64,000 bases of DNA from Gp6-AA40 sp036802945 (GTDB taxonomy: Bacteria; Acidobacteriota; Vicinamibacteria; Vicinamibacterales; UBA2999). Below are positions 25,878-34,644 of this stretch, piece after piece. How positions within the stretch are numbered: the first letter of the stretch is position 1; every line of letters begins with the position of its first letter. The stretch lies in contig DAIRVG010000002.1 in assembly GCA_036802945.1 (NCBI GenBank), forward strand, positions 81,744 to 145,743. Direction: 5' to 3'. Below the pieces are notes generated by a model. The model saw only the letters and a list, made by a program, of their open reading frames with translations. It did not search any database and was not told the origin of the DNA. The translations under genes and the position numbers were made by a program.

Positions 25878-26726
25878 CTAGCCCTTGATCTGCGTGCGGT
25901 GCATGACGCGGCGGGTACCAGCGTCGAACGCGTCGCGGCGATGCATCACGCAGCGGTTGTCCCACAGCACCAGGTCGCCGGGCCGCCATTGATGACTCCA
26001 CGTCAGCGGGTCAGCCGTCGCGCATGCCCAGATCCGATCGAGCAGCGCATTCGATTCATCGAGCGACAGACCTTCGAGCCAGGCGTTGCGGCGCCGGCCG
26101 AGATACAGGTGCCGTCGCCCGGTTTCCGGATGCACGCACACGAGCGGATGCAGCGTTCCGGGCGCCGTCCGAGGGTCGTCGCTCGGGGTCACGCCGGCGC
26201 GCACGTATCCGCCGCTGTTGTAGGTGCCGTCGTGTTTGACGCGGAGGTGCAGCGCCGTCGCGCGGAGAGACTCGGGGAGCGACTCCCACGCGCCGTACAT
26301 CGTGCAGAAGCTGGTGTCGCCCCCGGTCGACGGCACTTCGAGCGCGAAGAGGATGCTTGCCTTCGGCGGATCGGGCAGGTACGACATATCGGTGTGCCAC
26401 ACGGCTTCGCCGGCGCCAAGGCTGCCGATGGCGACACCGTTCTCGACCACGTTCGAGACGACATAAATCTCGGGATACCCATCGACGAAGCGCCGGCCGT
26501 TCTCCTGAATCGGCGCCTGATCGAGCGTCCCGAAGCGGCGGCTGAAAGCAATCAACCCCTGGTCGGACAGGCTCTGATCGCGTACGAGCAGCACCTGGTG
26601 GTCCAGCCAGGCGCGATGGATGGCCGCAAAGGCGACGTCGTCCACAGTGCGCAGATCGATGCCGCGGATCTCGGCGCCGAGCGCGGCGCCGGTGGGAATC
26701 ACATCGAAGGCGGCTCGCACAGTCAT
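25878..26726 (-). CDS. TauD/TfdA family Fe(II)/2-oxoglutarate dioxygenase
   Basis: Cytoplasmic oxygenase of 282 residues. His111 and Asp113 (WHTDMSYL) with His262 (CVMHRRDAF) form the iron-binding triad, and Arg273 is the likely 2-oxoglutarate anchor. Family members release sulfite from taurine or cleave 2,4-D and related ethers. The true start is ATG 26726; the open frame continues antisense across the divergent gene, which is not real. The divergent gene encodes a TauE/SafE-type exporter, which supports, but does not prove, a sulfonate substrate. Confidence 0.85.
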   Translation of the reverse strand: MTVRAAFDVIPTGAALGAEIRGIDLRTVDDVAFAAIHRAWLDHQVLLVRDQSLSDQGLIAFSRRFGTLDQAPIQENGRRFVDGYPEIYVVSNVVENGVAIGSLGAGEAVWHTDMSYLPDPPKASILFALEVPSTGGDTSFCTMYGAWESLPESLRATALHLRVKHDGTYNSGGYVRAGVTPSDDPRTAPGTLHPLVCVHPETGRRHLYLGRRRNAWLEGLSLDESNALLDRIWACATADPLTWSHQWRPGDLVLWDNRCVMHRRDAFDAGTRRVMHRTQIKG

Positions 26727-26840
26727 GTTGGAGTACGGGAAGATACCAGATTCATGCGCACTGGAGGCAGCTTCTGCCGGACGTATGTTGAAGACCCTAT
26801 GAAGGATGAGGTCTGCGGGCCGGGGCTCGTTCGCTGACGC

Positions 26841-27743
26841 ATGGAGCCAACCACGATCGCGCTTGCCGCCATTACGCTGGTCGCCGCGACAGTCAACGGC
26901 GCACTCGGGTATGGCTTCTCGTCCATCACCGTTCCCGTCGCGCTGTTCTTCCTCACGAACCGCGTGCTGAACCCGGCACTGGTGCCGATCGAGGTGGTGC
27001 TCAACGCGTACGTGTTGTGGGTGAATCGCGGTTCCATTCAGCACGTCTGGCGCCGCACGCTCCCGATCGTCGTTGCGCTGCTTCCAGGGGTCATCGTTGG
27101 CACGATGCTCGTGTCGCAGGTCAACTCGGACTGGCTGAAATTCATCACGTACGTGACGTTGCTTCCGTTGATTTTGCTGCAGGCGGCAGGCTTCCGCAGA
27201 CCGATCCGATCGGAACGCTCTGCCGGTCTCGCGTTCGGCGGCGCGCTCGGCGTGCTGTACTCGGTGACAACCATTTCCGGTCCGCCGCTGGCGGTGGCGT
27301 TAAGCAATCAGGGGCTTGCCAAGCAGGAATTCCGTGCGGCGCTCGGGATCATTCGCCTGGCCGAATCGAGTATGACGGCCGTCGCCTACGCGTATGCCGG
27401 CCTGTACTCGGTCAGCAGCATGGGCCTGATTCCCGTGATTCTGCCGAGCCTGGCTATTGGCGTCCCCATTGGCGCGAAGTTGATCCGCCACATCCGGCCC
27501 GAAACGTTCCGCCGGATCTGTATGAGCTTCGATGCATGGATTGTCGGGTTCGGTCTGTCCGGCGTGCTGCGCCAGCTGCATCTGGTCGAGAGCAACGCGG
27601 CGTACCTGCTGTTTGCTGCCGTCGCGCTCCTTGATATCTGGCTGCTCTATCGCTTTTTTTCGGCGCGCCCCGCAACCGACGCTGTATCAGCTTCCGCGCC
27701 GGCAGAGGCCGCGAACCAGAAGCCGGCAACCGAACACCCCTGA
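26841..27743 (+). CDS. TauE/SafE (TSUP) family membrane transporter
   Basis: Inner-membrane protein of 300 residues with about eight helices. ATVNGALGYGFSSITVP in the first repeat and VLYSVTTISGPPLAVAL in the second are the two TSUP signature regions. Members export sulfite, sulfoacetate or other sulfur-containing anions, or take up organic acids. It is divergent from the TauD-like gene with a 114-base shared promoter region. The C-terminal 25 residues are Ala/Pro-rich and probably unstructured. Confidence 0.85.
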   Translation: MEPTTIALAAITLVAATVNGALGYGFSSITVPVALFFLTNRVLNPALVPIEVVLNAYVLWVNRGSIQHVWRRTLPIVVALLPGVIVGTMLVSQVNSDWLKFITYVTLLPLILLQAAGFRRPIRSERSAGLAFGGALGVLYSVTTISGPPLAVALSNQGLAKQEFRAALGIIRLAESSMTAVAYAYAGLYSVSSMGLIPVILPSLAIGVPIGAKLIRHIRPETFRRICMSFDAWIVGFGLSGVLRQLHLVESNAAYLLFAAVALLDIWLLYRFFSARPATDAVSASAPAEAANQKPATEHP

Positions 27744-27770
27744 AGCGCGTCTCCAGGTTCGCGGGTGAAC

Positions 27771-28961
27771 CTACGAGCGCTCGACGATCACCGCGATTCC
27801 CTGGCCCACGCCAATACACATCGTCGCCACGCCGTACCTGGCTTTGCGGCGATGGAGCGCGTGCACGAGCGTGGCGAGCATGCGTGAGCCGGACGATCCG
27901 AGCGCGTGGCCGAGCGCGATCGCTCCGCCGTAGACGTTGACCTTCGCGGGGTCGAGCTGCAGATCGCGGATGCACGCGATGGACTGCGACGCAAACGCCT
28001 CATTCAACTCCCAGACATCAATCTGATCGACGCTGAGCCCGGCGCGCTTCAGCGCCTTTCGTGTTGCCGGCACCGGCCCGATACCCATCACCGACGGATC
28101 GACGCCGGCGACCGCCGACATCACCACGCGCGCGAGTGGTGCCAGTCCAAGCGCTGCGTCGCCACCTACGAGCAGCAGCGCCGACGAGCCGTCGTTGATG
28201 CCGCTCGAGTTGCCCGCGGTTACACTGCCGTCGGCGGCAAACGCCGGCTTCAACGCCGCAAGCTTGTCGGCCGACGCTTCAGGGCGCGGATGCTCATCCT
28301 CGGAGACGATGACCGGCGACCCCTTCCTGCTCGGGATCTCGACGGGAACGATCTCGTCCCTGAAGACGCCTTCGCGTATGGCACAGACCGTGCGGCGCTG
28401 GCTTTCGAGGGCGAACGCGTCTTGCTCCTGGCGCGTAATCCCGTACTGTTTCGCTACTTTTTCCGCCGTCATCCCCAGCGGGATGGTCCAGTCGGTGTTC
28501 ATCCGCGGATTCACGAAGCGCCAGCCGACGGTTGAATCCGCCACGGGGGGGGGTTGCCGATTCCACGGCTCGCCCGACTTGAGCATCACGTAGGGCGCGC
28601 GCGTCATGCTTTCCACGCCGCCCGCGACGAACGCGTCGCCTTCGCCAGCCTTGATCGCCTGCGCAGCGCTCGCGACCGCCTGGAGACCGGAGCCGCAGAG
28701 ACGGTTCACGGTTTGTCCGGGTACCTCGATGGGGAATCCGGCAAGCAACGCTGCCATCCGCGCGACGTTGCGATTGTCCTCGCCTGCCTGGTTCGTGCAG
28801 CCGAGGATCACGTCGTCAAGGCGGGCGGGATCAAACGATGGCCGATCGACCGCCGCGCGCACCGCAATTGCCGCCAAATCATCAGCGCGGACTTCGGCAA
28901 GCGCACCGCCCGCGCGTCCCACCGGGGTACGGACGGCAGACACGATCAAGGCATCCCGCAT
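27771..28961 (-). CDS. Thiolase (acetyl-CoA acyltransferase)
   Basis: Thiolase of 396 residues. Cys89 (NRLCGSGLQA) is the acyl-accepting nucleophile, His352 (GAIALGHALGSSG) and Cys382 (ATMCIGVGQG) complete the active site. The usual GHP is GHA here. It either cleaves 3-ketoacyl-CoA (beta-oxidation or beta-ketoadipyl type) or condenses acetyl-CoA. It stands alone without FadB-type partners. ATG 28961 gives the standard MRDALIVSAVRTPVG start; 12 more open codons upstream are unlikely. Confidence 0.9.
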   Translation of the reverse strand: MRDALIVSAVRTPVGRAGGALAEVRADDLAAIAVRAAVDRPSFDPARLDDVILGCTNQAGEDNRNVARMAALLAGFPIEVPGQTVNRLCGSGLQAVASAAQAIKAGEGDAFVAGGVESMTRAPYVMLKSGEPWNRQPPPVADSTVGWRFVNPRMNTDWTIPLGMTAEKVAKQYGITRQEQDAFALESQRRTVCAIREGVFRDEIVPVEIPSRKGSPVIVSEDEHPRPEASADKLAALKPAFAADGSVTAGNSSGINDGSSALLLVGGDAALGLAPLARVVMSAVAGVDPSVMGIGPVPATRKALKRAGLSVDQIDVWELNEAFASQSIACIRDLQLDPAKVNVYGGAIALGHALGSSGSRMLATLVHALHRRKARYGVATMCIGVGQGIAVIVERS

Positions 28962-28974
28962 CCCTGGAGAATAA

Positions 28975-29095
28975 CTTCGATAACTCCCAATTCCCAACTT
29001 CCAACGCCCAAGGCGGCATGGAAGGTCTGCAGGGCCGGCTTTAGCCGGCCCTCTCCTTGGGCGTTGGAGGTTGGAGGTTGGTGTTGGCGGCGGGC
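28975..29095. repeat. CCCAACT/GTTGGAG heptamer arms around a GGGCCGGC palindrome
   Basis: Units of AACTCCCAATTCCC type at left are mirrored by GGGCGTTGGAGGTTGG at right. In the middle AGGGCCGGC, TTTA, GCCGGCCCT forms a perfect 9-bp hairpin. This is a palindrome element nested in a heptamer array, between two minus-strand genes. Confidence 0.8.
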
Positions 29096-29098
29096 GAC

Positions 29099-29758
29099 CT
29101 ACCAGCCGAATTGGATCGCGAGGTTAGCTGTCGGACCGTTGAGGCGATCACGCAGGACGTCGGCTTCGGCTGTCGCGCGGTAGCCAATGCCGCAGCTCAC
29201 GCCGATCACCCTGGTGATCCGCGCCGAGATGTTTGCCTGTGGCTCGACGACGAAGAAGTCGTCGCGTCCAACGAACCGCGCGCGCACAGTCTGCGGCTGC
29301 TGCAGGACGATTGGCGCACGCCCCGGCGTCGATCCCGTTGTTCGAGGATCGGTGACGCCGAACCGGACGTCACCGCGCAGCGTGTTGACGTCGAACCCGA
29401 GCGTCGCGGTTCCGGCGCCGACGAGGCCGCGGCCGCCAAAGCGGATACGGCCGAACTCCGGCGACTGCCATCCGACCACGAGCCCGCCGTAGGTGAGCTT
29501 GAAGTCGCGCCCTTCGTTGGCAAGCCAGTAGCCGGCGCCGCCGATGAGCAGCGTCCCGTCAATCAGGCGTCCGCCATAGGCGCCCGCGAGCTCGCCTGTG
29601 CGGTTGTCGAAGTCGGTGACCTTGAAGTCGGGGGCCAGCACCCAGCCGTCGTGAATCCGCTCGAGCACCAATGGTCCGTTCGTGGGCGCGGGCGTGGTCT
29701 GCCCGTACGCCGCTGAGGCGGCAAGCATTGCGACGATGAACACGATCGTGTTGCGCAT
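29099..29758 (-). CDS. Secreted protein of unknown function, probable small beta-barrel
   Basis: Exported protein of 219 residues. Signal peptide 1-19 (ending AAYGQ). The remainder alternates hydrophobic and polar residues with frequent Gly and aromatic positions (AGYWLAN, RIRFGGRGLVG), and it ends in Trp (AIQFGW), as outer-membrane barrels do. I do not recognise a family. The PEGA gene ends 12 bases upstream on the same strand, so the two may be co-transcribed. Confidence 0.55.
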   Translation of the reverse strand: MRNTIVFIVAMLAASAAYGQTTPAPTNGPLVLERIHDGWVLAPDFKVTDFDNRTGELAGAYGGRLIDGTLLIGGAGYWLANEGRDFKLTYGGLVVGWQSPEFGRIRFGGRGLVGAGTATLGFDVNTLRGDVRFGVTDPRTTGSTPGRAPIVLQQPQTVRARFVGRDDFFVVEPQANISARITRVIGVSCGIGYRATAEADVLRDRLNGPTANLAIQFGW

Positions 29759-29770
29759 GAAGGTCTCCCG

Positions 29771-30667
29771 TTATTGACGCGAGAGGCTGACGTTGACCGT
29801 TGACGTGTCTCCGGGCCGTACTTCGATATCGGACTCGTAGGTGCGATAGCCGTCGCGCCTCACTTCCACGTGATGCAGTCCGGGCGGGACCTGCACGAGG
29901 AGCCGCTCGTCCCCCGACGGTCCTTGCCAGCGTTCCCCGTCGATGATCACGTCGGCATTCGCCGGTTGCACGCGAATGGAGAGAGTGCCCGCATCGGATC
30001 GATCACCCTGCGGTGGCGGGCCCTGCGGTCGGCCGTCCTGCCCTGGAGGTGGACCGCCTCGCTGCGGAGGAGGAGGATAGCGGTTCGGTCCTGCCTGCGC
30101 AGGACCCTGGGGTCCCGCCTGCGGTTGCGGAGGCGGAGGCTCAGCAGGTCGCGGCTCGGCGACTTCGCCAGCGCCAAGCGGCTGCATCATGTAACGCAGC
30201 CTGAACGTGCCTGTCGGCTGCAGGTAGATTCGCTGCCGAACCGTCCTGTACCCGTCGAGGTACAGCGTGATGTCATGCGCGCCCGGCTCGATGTGCAGTC
30301 GCTGGAAGAAGCCATCGAAGTCGTCGACGGTTCCCGCGTAGTAGTTGTCGATGTAGACCTCGGTCTCGCGAGGTGAGACCTGCAGCCGCAGCGAACCGTC
30401 GCCGTTATAGAAGCCCTGGCCGTACGCAACCTGGGGGTACCAGTAGAACGGCCGGTAGTAATAGGGGCGGTAGAACGTATTGAAGTAGAACGGGTCGTAG
30501 AACGGATCGTAGAAAGGACGCCGGTAGCCACCGACGACAACGACTGCGCGAGCACGCGGCGCCCCGACGCGCACAGCTCCACGGGCGCGAACCTGGGCGT
30601 CAGCGTGACCGCCCCCCAGAATACCGGTCGCCAGGACGATGGCGAGCGGCGCGACAGTGACCTTCAC
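29771..30667 (-). CDS. PEGA domain envelope protein
   Basis: Exported protein of 298 residues. Signal peptide to about residue 25 (GHADAQV). An aromatic-rich stretch (repeats of RPFYDPFYDPFY type, about 50-80) is followed by a first PEGA domain (about 92-165), a Pro/Gln-rich linker, and a second PEGA domain (about 225-298). PEGA domains are surface or periplasmic beta folds thought to bind cell wall or S-layer. The start is GTG 30667 because GGAGGGGGG lies six bases upstream; longer frames read through a repeat. Function is structural at best guess. Confidence 0.75.
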   Translation of the reverse strand: MKVTVAPLAIVLATGILGGGHADAQVRARGAVRVGAPRARAVVVVGGYRRPFYDPFYDPFYFNTFYRPYYYRPFYWYPQVAYGQGFYNGDGSLRLQVSPRETEVYIDNYYAGTVDDFDGFFQRLHIEPGAHDITLYLDGYRTVRQRIYLQPTGTFRLRYMMQPLGAGEVAEPRPAEPPPPQPQAGPQGPAQAGPNRYPPPPQRGGPPPGQDGRPQGPPPQGDRSDAGTLSIRVQPANADVIIDGERWQGPSGDERLLVQVPPGLHHVEVRRDGYRTYESDIEVRPGDTSTVNVSLSRQ

Positions 30668-30685
30668 GGAAGACCCCCCTCCATT

Positions 30686-30752
30686 TGTCCGCCGAAGCCC
30701 ACAGGGCGAAGGCGGATTTATCTCGCCGTAGCCCGTAGGGCGTAGGCGGATG
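30686..30752. repeat. Two tandem copies of a CCGCC-GAAGCCC palindrome
   Basis: TCCGCCGAAGCCC, ACA, then GGGCGAAGGCGGA, and just after it CGCCGTAGCCC, GTA, GGGCGTAGGCGG. Each is a near-perfect palindrome with a 3-base loop. They sit upstream of the PEGA gene and are open in its frame, producing a false N-terminal extension. Confidence 0.75.
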
Positions 30753-30890
30753 GCAGACTGTCGGGCGGGAGGCAATGGCTGTGCCGTTTGCGACCCGCGA
30801 AAAAAACGGACGAATTGAATCACACGTCATCGTTCGTGTCGTCCGCCGATGACAGCCCTTCGTCCCGTATCAATGACGAAGGCTGGGTAT

Positions 30891-32369
30891 TCATGTCCGG
30901 GCCAGGGGAGGCGGTAGCAGGATCTCGAACACCGCGCCGTTGTCGTTGTGCGCGGAGATCGACCCGCTGTGGCGCTCGACGATCGCCTTCACGATCGACA
31001 GGCCGAGCCCGCTTCCGCCGGCAGCCTTGCGCGAGGCGTCCGCCTTGTAGAAGCGATCGAAGATGAGCGGAAGATGGCTGGCGTCGATACCGGTACCGCT
31101 GTCGCGCACCCGCAGTCGCAGCGTATCACCGACTCGATCAGCTGAGAGCGCGATCTCGCCGCCGTCCGGCGTGTGGCGCAGCGCATTGGCGGCAAGGTTC
31201 TGCAGCGCCTGCTCCAGACGATCCGGATCGCCGTAGACCGTTTCTGCGTCCGGCGCGATCTCGCCGACGAACCTGATGGATCGCGTCGTCATCTCGCGCT
31301 CGTGCCGCGAGTGTACGCGGTCGAACAGCGCGCGTACGGGCACGTACTCGTGGCGCATGGCCGTCCCTCCGCCTTCGAGCCGGGCCAGGTCGAGCAGATC
31401 GCCCACGATTCGCTCCAGGCGATGTGTCTCCTCGTCAATAATGCGAAGGTAGCGGTCGCGCGTGGCCTGGTCGAGATTCAGCTCTGGCATCGACAGTGTT
31501 TCGACGTAGCCGCGCATCGCCGTGAGCGGCGTCATCAATTCGTGCGACACGTCCGCCAGGAGCTGTCGCCGCGCCTTATCCGAGGCTTCGAGCGCTCGCG
31601 CGCGGCTGGCAAGCTCGTCGCCCATCTGGTTGAACGATCGCGCCAGCGCCGCAACTTCGTCGCCACCGCGGTCGGGAGCGCGCGCGCTCATATCGCCCGC
31701 GCCGAAGCGGATAGTCGCCTCCTGCAGCTGCTTCATGCGGCGGCGCGCCGGACCGAACACAAACAACGCGATCAGGCCTGAACCAACCACCAGCACCGAT
31801 CCGCCCACCAGCGCCATCGTCGGCGCGAGCTCACGCACCACCATGCCCATGGGCGGCCGGCCGAGCAGCACCGCCACCGTCCCGACCGGAGCACCGTCGA
31901 CAAAGACCGCCGCGAACTCACCGAGGCGGAACGGTGGCGGTCCTCCCGGCCGATCGTCGGGCGATCGACGACGCGGGACGAACACGCGGCCGCGGGCGGG
32001 GAGCTCACCGCGCGACATTTCGAGGCGCAGCGCCCTCCGTACACCGTCGGGAATACCAGCGGGATGGTTGGCAACCTCACGACCGTCGCGCATGAGCACG
32101 ATGAACGGCTGAAACACATTCGAGTACTGATCCTTTACGTAGTCATCGATACTGATCGTGGGATCGGTGTTGAGCGCCGCGCTCAGGTCCGATGCGACAA
32201 GCACGGCAAGGCGTCTCGGCGAGGTCGCAGGCATCGAGCCCGCGATGCGGTCGCTCGTCCAGATGAAGAGCGCGCCTTGCGCCACGAGCATCAGCGCAAG
32301 GAATGACACCAGGCCGACGGCGATGCGCCAGTACAGGCTGCGATACCACGGACTCGTCCCGCTATACAT
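30891..32369 (-). CDS. Sensor histidine kinase of a two-component system
   Basis: Inner-membrane kinase of 492 residues. First membrane helix about 13-35, periplasmic sensor region to about 190, second helix about 195-220, then a HAMP linker, a dimerisation domain with the phospho-accepting His in LLADVSHELMTPL, and a catalytic domain with N box (NLAANALRHTP), G1 (DSGTGI) and G2 (GGSGLGLSIV). It starts at ATG 32369, overlapping the response regulator stop by eight bases. The MacAB-like operon divergent from the regulator is a likely target. The signal is unknown. Confidence 0.9.
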   Translation of the reverse strand: MYSGTSPWYRSLYWRIAVGLVSFLALMLVAQGALFIWTSDRIAGSMPATSPRRLAVLVASDLSAALNTDPTISIDDYVKDQYSNVFQPFIVLMRDGREVANHPAGIPDGVRRALRLEMSRGELPARGRVFVPRRRSPDDRPGGPPPFRLGEFAAVFVDGAPVGTVAVLLGRPPMGMVVRELAPTMALVGGSVLVVGSGLIALFVFGPARRRMKQLQEATIRFGAGDMSARAPDRGGDEVAALARSFNQMGDELASRARALEASDKARRQLLADVSHELMTPLTAMRGYVETLSMPELNLDQATRDRYLRIIDEETHRLERIVGDLLDLARLEGGGTAMRHEYVPVRALFDRVHSRHEREMTTRSIRFVGEIAPDAETVYGDPDRLEQALQNLAANALRHTPDGGEIALSADRVGDTLRLRVRDSGTGIDASHLPLIFDRFYKADASRKAAGGSGLGLSIVKAIVERHSGSISAHNDNGAVFEILLPPPLART

Positions 32370-33156
32370 CCGCGGCCTTGTAGCCGGCGCCCCACACGGT
32401 GAGGATGACGGCCGGATCCGACGGGCTCCTTTCAATCTTTTTCCGCAGGCGCTTGATGAGCGTGTCAACGCTTCGCACGGTCACGAACGTCTGGTCCTTC
32501 CACACGCGCGCGAGGAGTGCTTCCCGGGTGAAGACGATGCCGGGGTTGGAGAGCAACACGTACAGAAGCTGAAACTCGTTCGAGGTCAGCTCCACATCGT
32601 TGTTGCCGACACGCACCCGCCGCCGCGCCGGATCCATCTCGATGTGCTTGTAAGTGATCGGCCGCGCTGTTTCCCGTGCCGAGCCCACGATTGGCCGGGG
32701 GCCGCGACGCAGCAGCGCGCGGACCCGCGCGATGAGCTCACGCACGCCGAACGGCTTGGTCAGATAGTCGTCCGCCCCGCTCTCGAGGCCGACCACCTTG
32801 TCGGATTCTTCGCGACGGGCCGTGAGCATCAGCACCGGGACGTCCGGGTTCTCTGATTCGCGTCGAATGGCGCGGCACACCGTGACCCCATCAAGCCCGG
32901 GCAGCATCAGGTCGAGGATCACCAGGTCGAAGCGGCGCGTGCGCGTGAGCTTCAAGGCGGTTTCTCCGTCGCCGCATGGAACGCACTCGTAGCTCTCCAG
33001 GCCGAGGTGGAGACAAACGAGATCGCGGATGTTCTGCTCGTCCTCGACGACGAGGACGACGGGTCGAGGCGTGGTCGCGGCTTCCATCGGTGCGTCGGCC
33101 GCCCGTAGCGGCGGACCTTCAGGTCCGCCAGTGTAGATCGCTGGCTCTGCTGACAT
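32362..33156 (-). CDS. OmpR-family response regulator
   Basis: DNA-binding regulator of 264 residues if started at ATG 33156. The receiver domain (about 32-150) has DE near its start, the phospho-accepting Asp in VILDLMLPGLDG, and KPFG. The C-terminal winged helix has TVRSVDTLIKRLRKKI. Residues 8-18 (TGGPEGPPLRA) are encoded by a GCGGACC/GGTCCGC palindrome. ATG 33087 (MEAATT) just after it is an alternative start that would leave the palindrome in the leader. It partners the kinase at 30891 and faces the efflux operon at 33304. Confidence 0.9.
   Translation of the reverse strand: MSAEPAIYTGGPEGPPLRAADAPMEAATTPRPVVLVVEDEQNIRDLVCLHLGLESYECVPCGDGETALKLTRTRRFDLVILDLMLPGLDGVTVCRAIRRESENPDVPVLMLTARREESDKVVGLESGADDYLTKPFGVRELIARVRALLRRGPRPIVGSARETARPITYKHIEMDPARRRVRVGNNDVELTSNEFQLLYVLLSNPGIVFTREALLARVWKDQTFVTVRSVDTLIKRLRKKIERSPSDPAVILTVWGAGYKAADV
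33107..33129. repeat. GCGGACC-TTCA-GGTCCGC palindrome
   Basis: Perfect 7-bp stem with a 4-base loop at 33111-33128, flanked by GTAGCG and CAGTG. It lies in or just before the start of the response regulator gene. Related palindromes occur in frame inside two more genes (53511, 62686 and 62734). Confidence 0.8.
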
Positions 33157-33303
33157 CCCCTGATTCCATCCCAGCTGAGTGATTTGCCGTTGACGCATCT
33201 GTGAAGAAACCGTGGCACGTGCCAGCCACCGAATTGTCACGGCCTCGTCATCGGCGAGCCACCTCGATCGCATCGAATGGAGGAAGAAAAGAGGCCGAGC
33301 CGG

Positions 33304-34644
33304 ATGAACAAACGCCTGATTCTCATCATCGCCGTCGTTGCCGCCATCGGGGCTGGCAGTGTTGCCTACTCACGAGCGCGCGGCACGAGCAAGGAAGCCG
33401 CGCCCATCACTGCCGCCGTGACCAGGGGTGACGTCGTCGAGAAGGTCAACGCGACCGGGACGCTCCAGCCGGTGACGACCGTCCAGGTCGGCACGCAGGT
33501 GTCGGGCACGATCAAGGCGCTGTATGCCGACTTCAACTCCGAAGTGCGCAAAGGGCAGGTTATCGCCGAACTCGAGCCGTCTCTCTTCCAGACGCAGGTA
33601 GAGCAGGCGCGTGCGACGATGACGCGGCTCCAGGCAGACGCGGACCGCGCCAACGTCGAGGTGCAGGACACGGAGTCGAAATCGCGTCGTGCGCAGGAGC
33701 TGTTCGACCAGAAACTCATCTCGCGCAACGATGTCGAGACCGCGCAGTCGAGCGCGATGCAGGCGGAAGCCTCGCTCAAGTCGGCGCAGGCGCAGATCAC
33801 GCAGGCACGAGCCGCGCTCAACCAGGTCCAGGTCAACCTGAATAACACGATCATCAAGGCGCCGATCGACGGCGTCGTCATCTCGCGCAGTGTGGACGTG
33901 GGGCAGACGGTTGCGGCAAGCATGCAGGCGCCAACGCTGTTCGTGCTTGCGCAGGATCTGACGCGGATGCAGGTCAGCGCCAGCGTCGATGAGTCTGACA
34001 TCGGGCGCATCGCCGCGGGGCAGAAGGTCTCGTTTCGCGTCGACGCGTATCCAGCCGACACGTTCACGGGCACCGTCTCGCAGGTACGTCTCAACCCGAC
34101 GACCGAGCAGAACGTCGTCAGCTACACCACGATGATCGACGTGCCGAACCCGGAGATGAAGCTGAAGCCGGGGATGACGGCGAACGTGGCGATTCAGATT
34201 GCCGGCAGCGAGGACGTCCTGCGCGTTCCTAATTCGGCGTTGCGCTTTCGGCCGGCGGCCGGGGCTTGGGGATCCGGGATCGGGGATCCGGGATCCGGGG
34301 GGGCCGGGATTCAGGGTTCGGCACCGACCGACCGGGCAGCGGCCACAAGTGGGCTGGGCGGCGCGACGCGCGCCGTGGGCAACGCGGATCGATCGGGCGG
34401 GCGTGTCTGGGCGATCAGGAACGGCGCGCTGGAGCCCGTCCGGATTCGCACGGGCGTCAGCGACGGCGCGATGACGGCGGTCGTCGAGGGTGACCTGAAG
34501 GAAGGCGATCAGGTCGTGACGGGGATGGCGGAGCAGGGCAGCGCGACCGCGCAGGCGAGCGCGTCGCCACTGCTTCCGTTTGGCGGACGGCGCGCGGGCG
34601 GCGCGGGCACGACCGGCGCTCGGGGGACGGGAGCACAGCGATGA
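33304..34644 (+). CDS. Efflux periplasmic adaptor, MacA/HlyD type
   Basis: Membrane-fusion protein of 446 residues linking an inner-membrane transporter to an outer-membrane channel. N-terminal membrane anchor 5-22; lipoyl halves around GTQVSGTIKALYADFNSEVR and IIKAPIDGVVISR flank a long alpha-helical hairpin (about 90-180); then beta-barrel and membrane-proximal domains. An insert near residues 322-340 (GSGIGDPGSGG) is encoded by GGGATCC-type repeats. The C-terminus is Gly/Ala-rich. ATG 33304 has GAGG nine bases upstream; ATG 33277 is the alternative. Its stop overlaps the ATPase start (ATGA). Confidence 0.88.
   Translation: MNKRLILIIAVVAAIGAGSVAYSRARGTSKEAAPITAAVTRGDVVEKVNATGTLQPVTTVQVGTQVSGTIKALYADFNSEVRKGQVIAELEPSLFQTQVEQARATMTRLQADADRANVEVQDTESKSRRAQELFDQKLISRNDVETAQSSAMQAEASLKSAQAQITQARAALNQVQVNLNNTIIKAPIDGVVISRSVDVGQTVAASMQAPTLFVLAQDLTRMQVSASVDESDIGRIAAGQKVSFRVDAYPADTFTGTVSQVRLNPTTEQNVVSYTTMIDVPNPEMKLKPGMTANVAIQIAGSEDVLRVPNSALRFRPAAGAWGSGIGDPGSGGAGIQGSAPTDRAAATSGLGGATRAVGNADRSGGRVWAIRNGALEPVRIRTGVSDGAMTAVVEGDLKEGDQVVTGMAEQGSATAQASASPLLPFGGRRAGGAGTTGARGTGAQR
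34265..34313. repeat. GGGATCC-type heptamer repeats inside the adaptor gene
   Basis: Five GGGATCC or GGGATCG units in tandem inside the coding sequence, read in frame as a Gly/Ser/Asp/Pro-rich segment. It lies in the membrane-proximal part where a loop insertion is likely tolerated. Confidence 0.8.
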
